From: Chelatococcus composti
GTDB taxonomy: Bacteria; Pseudomonadota; Alphaproteobacteria; Rhizobiales; Beijerinckiaceae
Length of the DNA: 64,000 nt
Assembly (NCBI RefSeq): GCF_014201415.1
Contig: NZ_JACHEH010000007.1
Span: 149,346 to 213,345 of the forward strand
Reading direction: 5' to 3'
The notes beneath the pieces were generated by a model. It was not told where the DNA came from. It worked only from the letters and a program-made list of their open reading frames with translations, and ran no database searches. Below, piece after piece: positions 56,403 through 64,000 of this stretch. Positions within the stretch are counted from its first letter, which is position 1, and each line of letters begins with the position of its first letter. A program made the translations under genes and the position numbers.

Positions 56403-57344
56403 ATGCCTCGTGGTATTCCCATCGTAGATCTCGATCAGATCGAGACCTTGACAAGCGAGTTTTCTGTGCCGATGCAGCGGCCTGGCGATCCCGCCGGCCG
56501 CGCGACCATTGGTCAGTTCCTCGCGCTTGCGGCGGCAGCGGTCGAGCTCGACGCCGGTACAGATTTTGACAGCGTCGTCGTGCCGGGCGTTTACATCCTG
56601 ACGAGCGACGCAAACGCGCCGTTCGCGGGTGGGCGGTGGTTCGTGCGGGTGAGGTCGGACCCAGTGGACCCCACGGCCATTGTGCAGGAAGCTGTACCTC
56701 TCACGGGCGGCACGGGCCCGACGCCGTTTTCTCGCCGGGCCGCCGCGGGCGTCTTCGGAGCATGGATCAGCTCTGGGGCGCCGGACGCAAGCGGGGTGCC
56801 CTACGACGACAGCAACGCCTTCCCTGGGGCCACGAACGTGCAGGAGGCGCTTGAAGCTGCCGCCGATCCTTGGGCCTCGCTTCCGCTCCGGGTGCCGATC
56901 CCTGTGTTCGACCATCTCGGCGGAGGAGCCCCGCCCACCGACAAGTGGTACCGCTATGTGAAGCTGAGCGCCGGAGAGACCGGCGCAGGCGGCTACAACG
57001 AGGGCATCCTCGCGAGCGAAAGCGTCTCCGGCTCTGCGCCGTACATCACCGCTACGGCTGAGATCGATCTGCCCTCGTCGCCGCTGCACGGTCAGACGAT
57101 CCATCTTATCGGCACGGAGCGACGGTTCATCCGCGCCGGATCGTCAGGTTTAACGCAGGACGACCAGATCAAGAAACACAACCACACCATTAATGGCTAT
57201 TTAGCCCAAAATACTCTTCAAGGACCCGTGGTCGCCTCTGCTCCGGGTAACGGCGGCATTACATCGCCCACGACAAATGAAACTGGCGGTGATGAAACGC
57301 GCCCGAGGAACATCGGCGCTACCTACTTCATGAGGATTTTGTGA
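56403..57344 (+). CDS. Tail fibre protein with collar-type C-terminus
   Basis: The 313-residue protein has a beta-rich body (VVVPGVYILTSDANAPFAGG) and the C-terminal collar-like end ETRPRNIGATYFMRIL. The segment around 57170-57290 is visibly AT-richer than the rest, with Asn/Thr-rich codons, suggesting exchange of the host-range tip. It overlaps the next gene by one base. Confidence 0.75.
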   Translation: MPRGIPIVDLDQIETLTSEFSVPMQRPGDPAGRATIGQFLALAAAAVELDAGTDFDSVVVPGVYILTSDANAPFAGGRWFVRVRSDPVDPTAIVQEAVPLTGGTGPTPFSRRAAAGVFGAWISSGAPDASGVPYDDSNAFPGATNVQEALEAAADPWASLPLRVPIPVFDHLGGGAPPTDKWYRYVKLSAGETGAGGYNEGILASESVSGSAPYITATAEIDLPSSPLHGQTIHLIGTERRFIRAGSSGLTQDDQIKKHNHTINGYLAQNTLQGPVVASAPGNGGITSPTTNETGGDETRPRNIGATYFMRIL

Positions 57345-57781
57345 TGCCCTGGGCAGCAGACAATCGCGTCAGCACGTCGCCCATCGAGGGCGGCATCGAG
57401 ATTACCGAGGCCGAATATCAGGCCGCGCTCGAAGGGATCATGGAAGGGAAGATCGTCAGCATCGAAGGGGGCGTTTTCGCCCTTGTTGATCCTCCGGCGC
57501 CGCCTCAGCCGGAACCGGAACCACCGCCACCTGATCCGCTACGACCTCTCACGTCGCGTCAGTTGCGGCTCGGGCTGGTCCTCAATGGCATCAGCCTGTC
57601 GTCGGTCGAGGCAGCCATCGACGCCATCGAGGACCCGACCGACCGTGAGGTCGCGCGGATCGAGTGGGAATATGCGACCACATTCGAGCGGTCGCATCCT
57701 CTCGTCAATCAGATCGGGGTCGCGCTTGGTCTGACGCCGGAGCAGATCGACGACATGTGGGCGGAGGCCGCCGCGCTATGA
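57344..57781 (+). CDS. Tail fibre-associated protein, assembly candidate
   Basis: The 145-residue protein follows the fibre gene. It starts MPWAADNRVSTSPIEGGI, has a Pro-rich hinge (PPAPPQPEPEPPPPDPLRP) and a helical C-terminal part. It may be a fibre assembly factor or a fibre subunit. Family unclear. Confidence 0.6.
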   Translation: MPWAADNRVSTSPIEGGIEITEAEYQAALEGIMEGKIVSIEGGVFALVDPPAPPQPEPEPPPPDPLRPLTSRQLRLGLVLNGISLSSVEAAIDAIEDPTDREVARIEWEYATTFERSHPLVNQIGVALGLTPEQIDDMWAEAAAL

Positions 57782-58296
57782 CGAGCGCCATCCTCACCAT
57801 AGCCGCCTGCGCCGTGCTTAACCGGGCGCGTGGGGATGATCGCTGGATGCCGGATTGGATGCCTGGGAGGGCGCTTTTCCCGGTATCCATTGCAATCGGA
57901 CTGATAGGGGCCTGCTTTGACGGGCTCTGGTACGGGGCGGCCTTCGGGGCCGCCTTTTTCGTCTGGGCGGTCGGGCCGTGGGGGCATCTCATCGGGCTCG
58001 GTCGATTTGCGCCGGATCGTCCGGCCTCCGGCCTGGAGACGGCCCTCATCGAGCTCGCTGCCGGGAATGCGCATCTGGCGCTCGGCCTGCGGCACCTGTT
58101 CGCGCTGCCCGGGCTGATGATCGCCGCGGCCATATCCGGGGAGCTGCTGCTCGGCGTGCCGGGGGCGCTCGCCTTCGCCGCCTTCGCCACGGGCGCCTAC
58201 GAGCTTTCATGGCGGCTGCGGCCATCCAATCCGATCATCGTCGCCGAGCTGCTGACGGGCGCCCTGTGGGGCGGCCTCGCCGTCGCGCTGGCGTGA
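57778..58296 (+). CDS. Phage membrane protein (172 aa)
   Basis: It starts at ATG 57778, overlapping the previous stop. It has about four hydrophobic segments (LFPVSIAIGLIGACFDGLWY, AAFGAAFFVWAVG, LPGLMIAAAISGELLLG, AELLTGALWGGLAVALA). It could be holin-like or involved in lysis, but the size is larger than most holins. Confidence 0.6.
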   Translation: MTSAILTIAACAVLNRARGDDRWMPDWMPGRALFPVSIAIGLIGACFDGLWYGAAFGAAFFVWAVGPWGHLIGLGRFAPDRPASGLETALIELAAGNAHLALGLRHLFALPGLMIAAAISGELLLGVPGALAFAAFATGAYELSWRLRPSNPIIVAELLTGALWGGLAVALA

Positions 58297-58299
58297 TCG

Positions 58300-58422
58300 A
58301 TGGCCCGGCTCATTCTCGCCGCCGTGCTCGCGGCGGCACTCGTCGCCTGCGCCCACCGTCCTATCCCCGGGGATGATCCGCTCGGCCCGGCGCACTTCGG
58401 GCGCGAGATGATGACCTTCTGA
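58300..58422 (+). CDS. Small lipoprotein (40 aa)
   Basis: Read directly from the sequence: MARLILAAVLAAALVACAHR starts with a type II signal and lipobox LVAC (Cys17). The rest is short (ending REMMTF). It lies three bases after the membrane protein gene and ten before the endolysin gene. A role in lysis or surface exclusion is possible. Confidence 0.6.
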   Translation: MARLILAAVLAAALVACAHRPIPGDDPLGPAHFGREMMTF

Positions 58423-58432
58423 AGGAGACCCC

Positions 58433-59623
58433 ATGCGCACCGTCACCGTCGCCGACCTGCGGGCCATCGCAGGCGGGCCGGCTCCGCTCGCCTCGAAGCT
58501 GGTCGGGCCCATCAACACGCATGCCGCATCGCAGGGCATCACGACGCCGCTGCGCATGGCGCACTTCCTGGCGCACATGGCCGAAGAGACCGACGGGTTC
58601 CGCGCGCTCGTCGAGAACCTCAACTACACGTCTGCAGCGCGGATCCGGCAGGTTTGGCCCTTGCGCTTCAGGACGGATGCGGCCGCCAAGCCCTATGTGC
58701 GCAAGCCGGAGGCGCTCGCCGAGAAGGTCTATGGCCGGAGGCTCGGCAATACGGCGCCCGGCGACGGCTGGCGCTATCGCGGCGGCGGAGCGTACATGCT
58801 CACCGGCCGCGACAACTACCGGCGCTTCGGGGCCGCCGCCGGCATCGACCTCGAGGCCAGGCCGGAGCTGGTGCGCGAGCCGGACACCGCCGTGGAGGTG
58901 GCCGCACGGTACTTCGCCGCGCGCATGGCTGCCGCGGCCGACCGTGACGACCTCGAGGGCACGACGCGGGCGCTCAATGGGGGCCTCACAAACCTCGCCG
59001 CCAGGCGTGCCTACCTCGCCCGCGCAAAGGACGTGCTCGGCGTTTCCAGCCCCGCCGGCCCGTCGCCAGCGAAGGAAGCGGTCCGGGCATCCGATGCGGA
59101 CATCAGGCGGCTGCAGACGATGCTGCGGGACCTTGGCTACACCGAGGTCGGCATGTTGGACGGCAAGTGGGGCAGCCGCACGCGGGGCGCACTGCTGGCC
59201 TTCAAGGCTGACAACGGTCTGCCGGCCTCAACCGATCTCGACGAAGCGACCTGGGCTGCGCTGGCTCGCGCGGCGCCACGTGAGGTGTCCCCGGAGCGCG
59301 CCGAGGCGAGGACGGCGCCGAGCGCAGCGGCCAAGGCGGCTCAGGCTGCGCAGCTGATCGGAGGGGCCGCGGCCGCTACCGGAGCTGCCGATGCCGCGCT
59401 GGAACCCGCCGGGGGACTGGTAGGCGCGCTCGGGTGGCTTGCCGGCGCCGGCGAGGCGGCGCGCACGGTCTCCGATGCGCTTATGCCGGTCCGCGACCTC
59501 ATCCGGGCCGTCGCCGGCAACTGGCCGCTGGCGCTGGCGCTCGCGGGCGTCGGGCTCTTCCTCCTCGGCCGGCACATCTTCCGCGACGAATTGGTGAGTT
59601 TCCGCCGGGGTGAGTGGACATGA
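58433..59623 (+). CDS. Endolysin: GH19-type muramidase with PG-binding and membrane anchor
   Basis: The 396-residue protein has an N-terminal GH19-like domain with the catalytic Glu in HFLAHMAEETDGF (Glu51/52) and WRYRGGGAYMLTGRDNYRR. A peptidoglycan-binding domain (IRRLQTMLRDLGYTEVGMLD) follows, then an Ala-rich linker and a C-terminal hydrophobic segment (LALALAGVGLFLLGRHIF). A C-terminal membrane anchor is unusual for a soluble endolysin and suggests membrane tethering. RBS GAAGGAGA precedes the ATG. Confidence 0.85.
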   Translation: MRTVTVADLRAIAGGPAPLASKLVGPINTHAASQGITTPLRMAHFLAHMAEETDGFRALVENLNYTSAARIRQVWPLRFRTDAAAKPYVRKPEALAEKVYGRRLGNTAPGDGWRYRGGGAYMLTGRDNYRRFGAAAGIDLEARPELVREPDTAVEVAARYFAARMAAAADRDDLEGTTRALNGGLTNLAARRAYLARAKDVLGVSSPAGPSPAKEAVRASDADIRRLQTMLRDLGYTEVGMLDGKWGSRTRGALLAFKADNGLPASTDLDEATWAALARAAPREVSPERAEARTAPSAAAKAAQAAQLIGGAAAATGAADAALEPAGGLVGALGWLAGAGEAARTVSDALMPVRDLIRAVAGNWPLALALAGVGLFLLGRHIFRDELVSFRRGEWT

Positions 59624-59946
59624 TCGCCGCCGCCTTCTCCGCGCTGACCTCGAGGGCGGGCCTCGCCGCCACCGGGCTCGTGGTCGGCTACCTCTACGGC
59701 CACTACGCCTCCCGCACCGGAGAGCAGGTGCGGGGCCTCCAGGCCGAGGTCGCCACGCTGCGAATTGACCTCGCCATCGCGCAGGGCGCAGCTGACATCG
59801 CCGCTGCAGAGACGGCCGCGCTGGGGCGGCTGCGGGCTGCGCTCAAGGAGAGGATCGATGCCTATGGTGCCGACCTGGCGAAGCGGTCGGATGATCGCTG
59901 CCGCCTCACTGGCGCTGACGTGCGCCGGCTGCACAGTGTCCGCTAA
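59620..59946 (+). CDS. Inner-membrane spanin (Rz-like)
   Basis: The 108-residue protein starts at ATG 59620, overlapping the endolysin stop by ATGA. It has one N-terminal membrane span (GLAATGLVVGYLYGHYASRT) and a long periplasmic coiled-coil-like helix. Together with the nested lipoprotein it would fuse inner and outer membranes in lysis. Confidence 0.78.
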   Translation: MIAAAFSALTSRAGLAATGLVVGYLYGHYASRTGEQVRGLQAEVATLRIDLAIAQGAADIAAAETAALGRLRAALKERIDAYGADLAKRSDDRCRLTGADVRRLHSVR

Positions 59947-60160
59947 TGGGCCGGCATCGCGGGCGATACCGTCGCCGGCAGCCGCCGGGCCATTGTTCCA
60001 TCCGGTGCCGCATCCCGTCATCCGGGAAGGCGACGACGCCCGGCAGAAGCTGGCGGAAACGTCAGCGGCGCTGACGATCGCCAACCGGCGGATCCTCGGT
60101 GCCCGCGCATGGGTCGAGGACATCCGATCGCGCCTGCTGCGAGGAGAGGGGGGAAGGTGA
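59858..60160 (+). CDS. Outer-membrane spanin lipoprotein (Rz1-like), nested
   Basis: The 100-residue protein starts at ATG 59858 inside the Rz-like gene in another frame, after AAGGAGAGG. It has an Arg-containing n-region, a hydrophobic segment and lipobox LTCAGC (Cys25), then a Pro/Ala-rich part (PSPAAAGPLFHPVPHPV). The overlapping Rz/Rz1 arrangement is well known. Confidence 0.8.
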   Translation: MPMVPTWRSGRMIAAASLALTCAGCTVSANGPASRAIPSPAAAGPLFHPVPHPVIREGDDARQKLAETSAALTIANRRILGARAWVEDIRSRLLRGEGGR

Positions 60161-60528
60161 TGCAGGATATTCCGCCGCCGTCGGGCAACGTGGTGTTCCT
60201 CGGCGTCAACATCGTCCACCTAGCATCGGGCGTTGCCGGCGGCATCGTGCGGGGGCTCATCAATCCATCCTACACGTGGGCGGCGCGGATATCCTCAGCC
60301 GTCGTCGGTGGCCTCACCGCCGGCTATGGCACCCCGGCTGCGGCTCACATTGTGCGCCGCTGGCTCGAGCTGTGGGGCTATCCCTTCGGCAATGTGGAGG
60401 GGTCGGTGGGCTTCCTGTTGGGCCTCTGCGGCATGACGATCTGCGACGCCATCATCCGCTGGGCGCGCCGATGGCGGGACGGGCCGCCGTCGGCACCCCT
60501 GCCGCCCCCTCCGCAAAGGACATGTTGA
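60160..60528 (+). CDS. Holin-like membrane protein (122 aa)
   Basis: It starts at ATG 60160 overlapping the previous stop (TGATG). It has about three hydrophobic segments (VVFLGVNIVHLASGVAGGIV, ISSAVVGGLTAGYG, VGFLLGLCGMTICDAII) and a Pro-rich C-terminus ending PPPPQRTC. It is the last phage gene; the C-terminus lies about 30 bases from an IS fragment and could be altered by it. Confidence 0.65.
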   Translation: MQDIPPPSGNVVFLGVNIVHLASGVAGGIVRGLINPSYTWAARISSAVVGGLTAGYGTPAAAHIVRRWLELWGYPFGNVEGSVGFLLGLCGMTICDAIIRWARRWRDGPPSAPLPPPPQRTC

Positions 60529-60557
60529 GCTTCCCGCGGGCGACCGCGCGAAGGCGG

Positions 60558-60719
60558 CGCCAGCCGGAGCGCATTCTTCTCGCCATAGGCAGCACCCGTC
60601 TTCGCGCCGACCTCCAATTCCATCAGCTTCTCGGCGGCAAAGCCGATCATCTCGCGCAGCAAATCGGCGTCAGCACTCTTCTCAACGAGCGAGCGCAGGT
60701 TCATCATATCGTCGGTCAT
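60558..60719 (-). pseudogene. IS256-family transposase, N-terminal fragment
   Basis: From ATG 60719 the minus strand encodes MTDDMMNLRSLVEKSADADL through EKNALRLA, the N-terminal 54 residues of an IS256-type transposase. After that the frame runs into unrelated phage DNA. The catalytic DDE domain is missing. It lies between the prophage and the R-M cassette. Confidence 0.8.
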
Positions 60720-60786
60720 CGGTGGACTTTCCATCAGGTTGAGCTTGAACAACCCGACCCTACCGGAAAAACACTGGTGACCGACG

Positions 60787-62094
60787 CTATCCTGCTACAC
60801 CACGCCCAGGGACATCATCTGCCCATCGGCCAGGTGCTGGAGGTGGCGGATAGGATAAGGCGTTCTGCCTTTGCTTCACCAACCGGGTGAATGACTCCAC
60901 ATCCATGAGCCAGGCCTGCTGTGCCGCCGTGTAGGTCGGGTGCAGGCTCCTGGGCAGCACAAGCTGAACCCGTTCAGCCTTCATCTCGTCCGTCTGGTTC
61001 TCGCTGATGCTGGGTTCGAGTGTCAGGAGGTGCTTGTCAGGAATGCGGGCGGCTTCGTTGAGGATTTGCCGCCACCTGTCCTTGCAGGTCGATTTCGATG
61101 CCAGCATCGTCAGCCTTGACTGTGGGAAGGCCGCACTGTGGTAATGGCTGATGTCCGGAAAGATGAAGTCAGGTTTCAGGTTGTTTTCGGTGACGCCGGT
61201 TCGCGTGTAGGTCACGCCGTGATCGGTGAATACCTGTTCAAGATGGTTTTCCAGCGCCGAGCCGGCCCGTGATTTCCTGCGTTGCAGGGCGCTTTGAACC
61301 AGCTTGATAAAGGGTTCCGTGTCCTCGATGCCGGACTGCGTGAGGCTGCGCAGCTTCTCGCCGAGCAGGTGCTTTTCGAGCGTGCGGAACAGGATTTCTT
61401 CCCGTTCCATCCATGCGACCAGCGCAGCGTCCGGGTCGTCATGGCTGGAAAGATCGCGGATCGTGCTTCTGGCATAGGCCGAGAACTCGACGGTTTTCGG
61501 GAATCTGCCATCAAACCTTGCCAGCATGTCGTCCAGATAGTTGGGCGCTTCCTCTTCCGGTTCGATGCCGATCTGTTCGAGGATCACTCTTGCTGCAAAG
61601 CCGATCCTGTCCTGTTCCGTTTCCAGCTCCGACTTGACGGAGAATCCTGGATGTGTGAGATCGGAAAACCCGAACAGCCACATGAGCTGCCGCTCGATGG
61701 TCGTGTCCTTCTCGGCCACGATGGCGAGTAGGTCGCCATCGGCCCGCCTTGCAATCACCAGCAGGTCGCCTTCCGCCGCGCACTGCGAGACAAGATTGGT
61801 CGGGAAGTACAGCCGGTATTCCCAGCGCATGACACCGCGTTCTTCCCTTGCCTTCTGGCGGGCGTCATACCACGTCAGGAATCCGTCCTCGATGACCGGT
61901 TCATCGTCCTGGTCGGAGAGATAGAGAAACCTTGCTGCGAAGCGAACCTTCCCGGAAGGCTCACCAAGGATCGAGCGAAGCGATTCCACGCCGTTGAACT
62001 CGTGCTGGTTCGACCGGATGACATCGGCCTCGACGGCGCTCAGGCGCTTGAGCGCGACACCCTCGAAATACTGCGACAGATAACCCTGTTTCAT
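60787..62094 (-). CDS. EcoRII-type type II restriction endonuclease
   Basis: The 435-residue protein has an EcoRII-like layout: an N-terminal effector-binding domain and a C-terminal nuclease from about residue 270. The C-terminal part shows SRAGSALENHLEQVF, KPDFIFPDISHYH and LASKSTCKDRWRQILNEA, the EcoRII catalytic region with Lys and Asp/Glu. The expected target is CCWGG, matched by the linked dcm-type methylase. EcoRII is about 404 residues; the extra 25 at the end (NALSYPPPPAPGRWADDV) may come from the IS junction. It overlaps vsr by 4 bases. Confidence 0.9.
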   Translation of the reverse strand: MKQGYLSQYFEGVALKRLSAVEADVIRSNQHEFNGVESLRSILGEPSGKVRFAARFLYLSDQDDEPVIEDGFLTWYDARQKAREERGVMRWEYRLYFPTNLVSQCAAEGDLLVIARRADGDLLAIVAEKDTTIERQLMWLFGFSDLTHPGFSVKSELETEQDRIGFAARVILEQIGIEPEEEAPNYLDDMLARFDGRFPKTVEFSAYARSTIRDLSSHDDPDAALVAWMEREEILFRTLEKHLLGEKLRSLTQSGIEDTEPFIKLVQSALQRRKSRAGSALENHLEQVFTDHGVTYTRTGVTENNLKPDFIFPDISHYHSAAFPQSRLTMLASKSTCKDRWRQILNEAARIPDKHLLTLEPSISENQTDEMKAERVQLVLPRSLHPTYTAAQQAWLMDVESFTRLVKQRQNALSYPPPPAPGRWADDVPGRGVAG

Positions 62095-62537
62095 TTCCTG
62101 ATCCCTGTTTCCAGTTCATTGCCACGCAGCCACACCGCAAGGCGCTGCGCTACCTGGCCGGGATCGGTTCCTGCCCCACGAAGGGCACATTCCCAGACCA
62201 CGGCAACACGCCAGCCGGCCGCAAGGAGCGCATCCCGTGCCCTGCGGTCGCTGGCTCGGTTGCGGTCGATCTTGTTCCGCCAGAAATCAGGCCGGGTGCC
62301 TGGAAGCCGGTAGAGCGGGCAGTCGTGACCGTGCCAGAAACAGCCATGCACGAAGATGGCAGCGCGGTATTTTGGCAGCACGATATCAGGCTTTCCTGGC
62401 AGTTCCCGGACGTGAAGGCGGAACCGGAAGCCTTCGCGGTGCAGCAGGCTCCGCACGAGGATTTCCGGCTTCGTGTTCCGCCCCCGGATGCCGGACATCA
62501 TCCGGCTTCTGGTTGCGGCATCCACCACGTCCGCCAC
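62091..62537 (-). CDS. vsr: Very short patch repair endonuclease
   Basis: The 148-residue protein has the Vsr residues at E. coli positions: Asp51 (GKPDIVLP), His64, Cys66, His69 and Cys73 (FVHGCFWHGHDC), Asp97 and Cys117. It nicks at T:G mismatches that arise by deamination of 5-methylcytosine in the methylase target. It is placed between the methylase and nuclease genes, 5 bases and -4 bases away. Confidence 0.96.
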   Translation of the reverse strand: MADVVDAATRSRMMSGIRGRNTKPEILVRSLLHREGFRFRLHVRELPGKPDIVLPKYRAAIFVHGCFWHGHDCPLYRLPGTRPDFWRNKIDRNRASDRRARDALLAAGWRVAVVWECALRGAGTDPGQVAQRLAVWLRGNELETGIRK

Positions 62538-62542
62538 GGGAT

Positions 62543-63805
62543 TCAGGCAAATGCCAGTGGCGGCTGGACGACGCCGGCCTGCTCCTGTTCGATCATGGTT
62601 TCGACATGCGGAACCATGACGCGGGCCACCTCGCGCATGACCGGCATCACCACGCTGTTCCCAAACTGGCGGTAGGCCTGCGTGTCACTGACGGGAATGC
62701 GGAACGTGTCGGGGAATCCCATAAGGCGTGCGCATTCGCGCGGGGTCAAGCGGCGCGGCCGCTTGCGGCTTCCCTGCGAGACGAGGATTTCCGAACCATC
62801 CTTGTAATACCGGGCTGAAAGCGTGCGGGCCACGCTGTCCGGTGTGACCAGTCCGAAGCCGAAGCCGTTGCCGGCGGCACGGTGCTTTTCCGCATAGGCC
62901 TGGAGATAGGCCCACAGCTTGGGCGTGAGGGTGTATTTGGGCTGGACAGTCTGCCGGTCGTGATCGAAGTACCGGTCGCCATCCCACGGCAGCACGGGTT
63001 CGGTGCCGTCCGTCCGGTGCAGGATCGAGGAAAGACGCGGTCCCTCGGACGGCAGTTGCAGATCGTCCCATGAAAAGGCGGTTTTCTCGCGGAAACCAAC
63101 GATGATGATCCGTTCGCGGTGCTGTGGGGTGAAGTGCTGGCCGTCGATGATCCGGTGGTGCACGTCATAGCCCAGCTCGTCACGCAGGGTTTGCAGGATG
63201 ACGCGGAACGTGTTGCCCCGGTCGTGTGAAAGCAGGTTCTTGACGTTCTCCAGCAGGAATGCCTTGGGGCGCTTGGTGGCGATGATCCGCGCCACGTCAA
63301 AGAACAGCGTTCCCTGTGTCGTGCATTCAAAGCCGTGTGGCCGGCCAAGAGAGTTTTTCTTGGAGACGCCAGCAATGGAGAACGGCTGACAGGGGAAGCC
63401 GGCCAGCAGCACGTCGTGATCGGGAACAGCCTCGGCCGGAAAGGGAACGATGTCGCCAACGAAGGTGTGCCGTTCGCCGAAGTTCTCGACATAGGTTTTT
63501 TTCGAGAACCCGTTCCATTCGCTGGTGAAGACGCATTCGCCGCCGTGAGCCTCGAAGCCCATGCGGATGCCGCCAATCCCTGCGAACAGGTCAATGAATC
63601 TGAACCGGCCGCCGCCTGCCGGAGTGTGGGCGGCTTTTTGCAGCAGATCGCGCAATGCCGGTTCCAGCATGGCCGGACATGGGACTTCCCCCTTTTCCCA
63701 GCGCCTGACGGTCTTGGGTGTTTTGCCGATGTGTTCGGCTATTTCGCGCTGCGTGAACCTATCTCGGGCCTGCCGAAGCAGTTCCAGCGGTTGTGCATGG
63801 GTCAT
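62543..63805 (-). CDS. dcm: DNA cytosine-5 methyltransferase (Dcm/M.EcoRII type)
   Basis: The 420-residue protein has an N-terminal HTH ([20 protein letters not shown], residues 18-37) ahead of the methylase. The catalytic motifs are [14 protein letters not shown] (I), [11 protein letters not shown] with Cys139 (IV), LLENVKN (VI), [12 protein letters not shown] (VIII), [16 protein letters not shown] (IX) and [10 protein letters not shown] (X). It protects CCWGG-like sites. The HTH likely binds its own promoter palindrome. AAGGA precedes the ATG. Confidence 0.95.
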   Translation of the reverse strand: MTHAQPLELLRQARDRFTQREIAEHIGKTPKTVRRWEKGEVPCPAMLEPALRDLLQKAAHTPAGGGRFRFIDLFAGIGGIRMGFEAHGGECVFTSEWNGFSKKTYVENFGERHTFVGDIVPFPAEAVPDHDVLLAGFPCQPFSIAGVSKKNSLGRPHGFECTTQGTLFFDVARIIATKRPKAFLLENVKNLLSHDRGNTFRVILQTLRDELGYDVHHRIIDGQHFTPQHRERIIIVGFREKTAFSWDDLQLPSEGPRLSSILHRTDGTEPVLPWDGDRYFDHDRQTVQPKYTLTPKLWAYLQAYAEKHRAAGNGFGFGLVTPDSVARTLSARYYKDGSEILVSQGSRKRPRRLTPRECARLMGFPDTFRIPVSDTQAYRQFGNSVVMPVMREVARVMVPHVETMIEQEQAGVVQPPLAFA

Positions 63806-63835
63806 GTCCTGTCCTTAATGTGAATGGGAATTTCA

Positions 63836-63852
63836 GGGGACATTATGACCCC
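63836..63852 (-). promoter_or_regulatory. Imperfect palindrome over the methylase promoter
   Basis: GGGGACATTATGACCCC is a 17-bp dyad with one mismatched pair, 31 bases upstream of the methylase ATG. On the minus strand it contains CATAAT, a good -10, with TGGCCA about 17 bases upstream as a weak -35. The methylase HTH would bind here and limit its own expression. Confidence 0.55.
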
Positions 63853-63856
63853 ATGT

Positions 63857-64000
63857 TTAACCCTTTGGCCAGGTTTTTTCGTGGCGCGGCTCGCTGTTGT
63901 CGCGTATCTCCTCGCAGAGCCGGGAGACCTGGCTCTTGGAGATGCCGCTCATGCCCATCGCCTTGACCAGGTCATCGACCGAGCGGGTCGACACACCTTG
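63857..64000 (-). pseudogene. IS256-family transposase, internal fragment (5' part outside window)
   Basis: The minus strand from the window edge reads QGVSTRSVDDLVKAMGMSGI, then SKSQVSRLCEEI, typical IS256 transposase sequence. At about 63904 it changes to RDNSEPRHEKTWPKG and a stop at 63857. The DDE catalytic domain after this point is lost. The upstream part continues beyond the window. Confidence 0.8.

Larger units (their letters stand above)
20944..60530. mobile_element. Mu-tailed, lambda-packaging prophage (approximate limits)
   Basis: Integration, immunity, replication, packaging, head, tail and lysis modules are all present and mostly intact in one block of about 39.6 kb. The left limit is taken at the tRNA-Asp 3' end beside the integrase. 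The right limit is taken after the last phage-like gene, where an IS256 fragment begins. No direct repeat of the tRNA-Asp 3' end is seen to the right, so attR is either beyond the window or removed. Confidence 0.85.
60558..64000 (-). mobile_element. Restriction-modification island bounded by IS256 fragments
   Basis: An EcoRII-like R-M cassette with vsr lies between an N-terminal IS256 fragment (60558-60719) and an internal fragment (63857 to the window edge), both on the minus strand. The interval is visibly less GC-rich than its flanks. The right limit is outside the window. Confidence 0.7.

Noticed and set aside
60378..60557. Continuation of the IS256 fragment frame into phage DNA
   Set aside because: Residues after LRLA do not match the transposase and are antisense to the holin-like gene.

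Overview
The window is high-GC alphaproteobacterial chromosome, most likely Hyphomicrobiales (Rhizobiales). The indicators are the gene order tig-clpP-clpX-lon-hupB, a glnB-glnA pair and phage genes of rhizobial type. I do not assign a genus.

Host part (1-20943). A SulP anion transporter (minus strand, cut by the window edge) diverges from a zeta-crystallin type quinone reductase. This is followed by a complete BMP-type (nucleoside or simple-sugar) ABC importer: double ATPase, two permeases and a secreted binding protein ending in a strong terminator. Next come glnB-glnA (minus strand), the NAD(P)HX repair enzyme, a Tat-exported cupredoxin protein that has lost most of its copper ligands, and tRNA-Leu. 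The protein quality-control block tig, clpP, clpX, lon and hupB follows, then tRNA-Val and tRNA-Asp. A degenerate copy of the 3' half of tRNA-Val lies just downstream of the intact gene.

Prophage (about 20.94-60.53 kb). The integrase lies directly after tRNA-Asp. The leftward early operon (26949 to 21031) encodes small proteins, an HD phosphohydrolase, a DnaN-type sliding clamp, a DUF4326 protein, a membrane-anchored SNase-like nuclease, a dihydrofolate reductase, a small DNA-binding protein and the integrase. An S24-type self-cleaving repressor and a Cro-like protein flank operators of the form GTAGGA-N4-TCCTAC. Further copies of the operator sit in the early leftward promoter. The rightward early genes are a CII-like regulator, a CHC2/Toprim primase, an adenine-type methyltransferase, a GcrA-like regulator, an antirepressor fusion and a P4-type primase-helicase. 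A repeat cluster that could be the replication origin follows. The late genes combine lambda-type packaging (small and GpA large terminase, gpW, portal) with a protease-capsid fusion and a Mu-like contractile tail: sheath, tube, frameshifted chaperone, tape measure, DNA-circularisation protein, baseplate and fibres. Lysis genes close the set: a GH19 endolysin, nested Rz/Rz1 spanins and a holin-like protein. The prophage looks complete and inducible. Its right attachment site is not visible.

Right end (60.56-64.0 kb). An EcoRII-like restriction cassette (dcm-type methylase with an N-terminal HTH, vsr, EcoRII-type nuclease; minus strand) lies between two truncated IS256-family transposase fragments in the same orientation. 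A palindrome over the -10 region of the methylase promoter suggests autoregulation.
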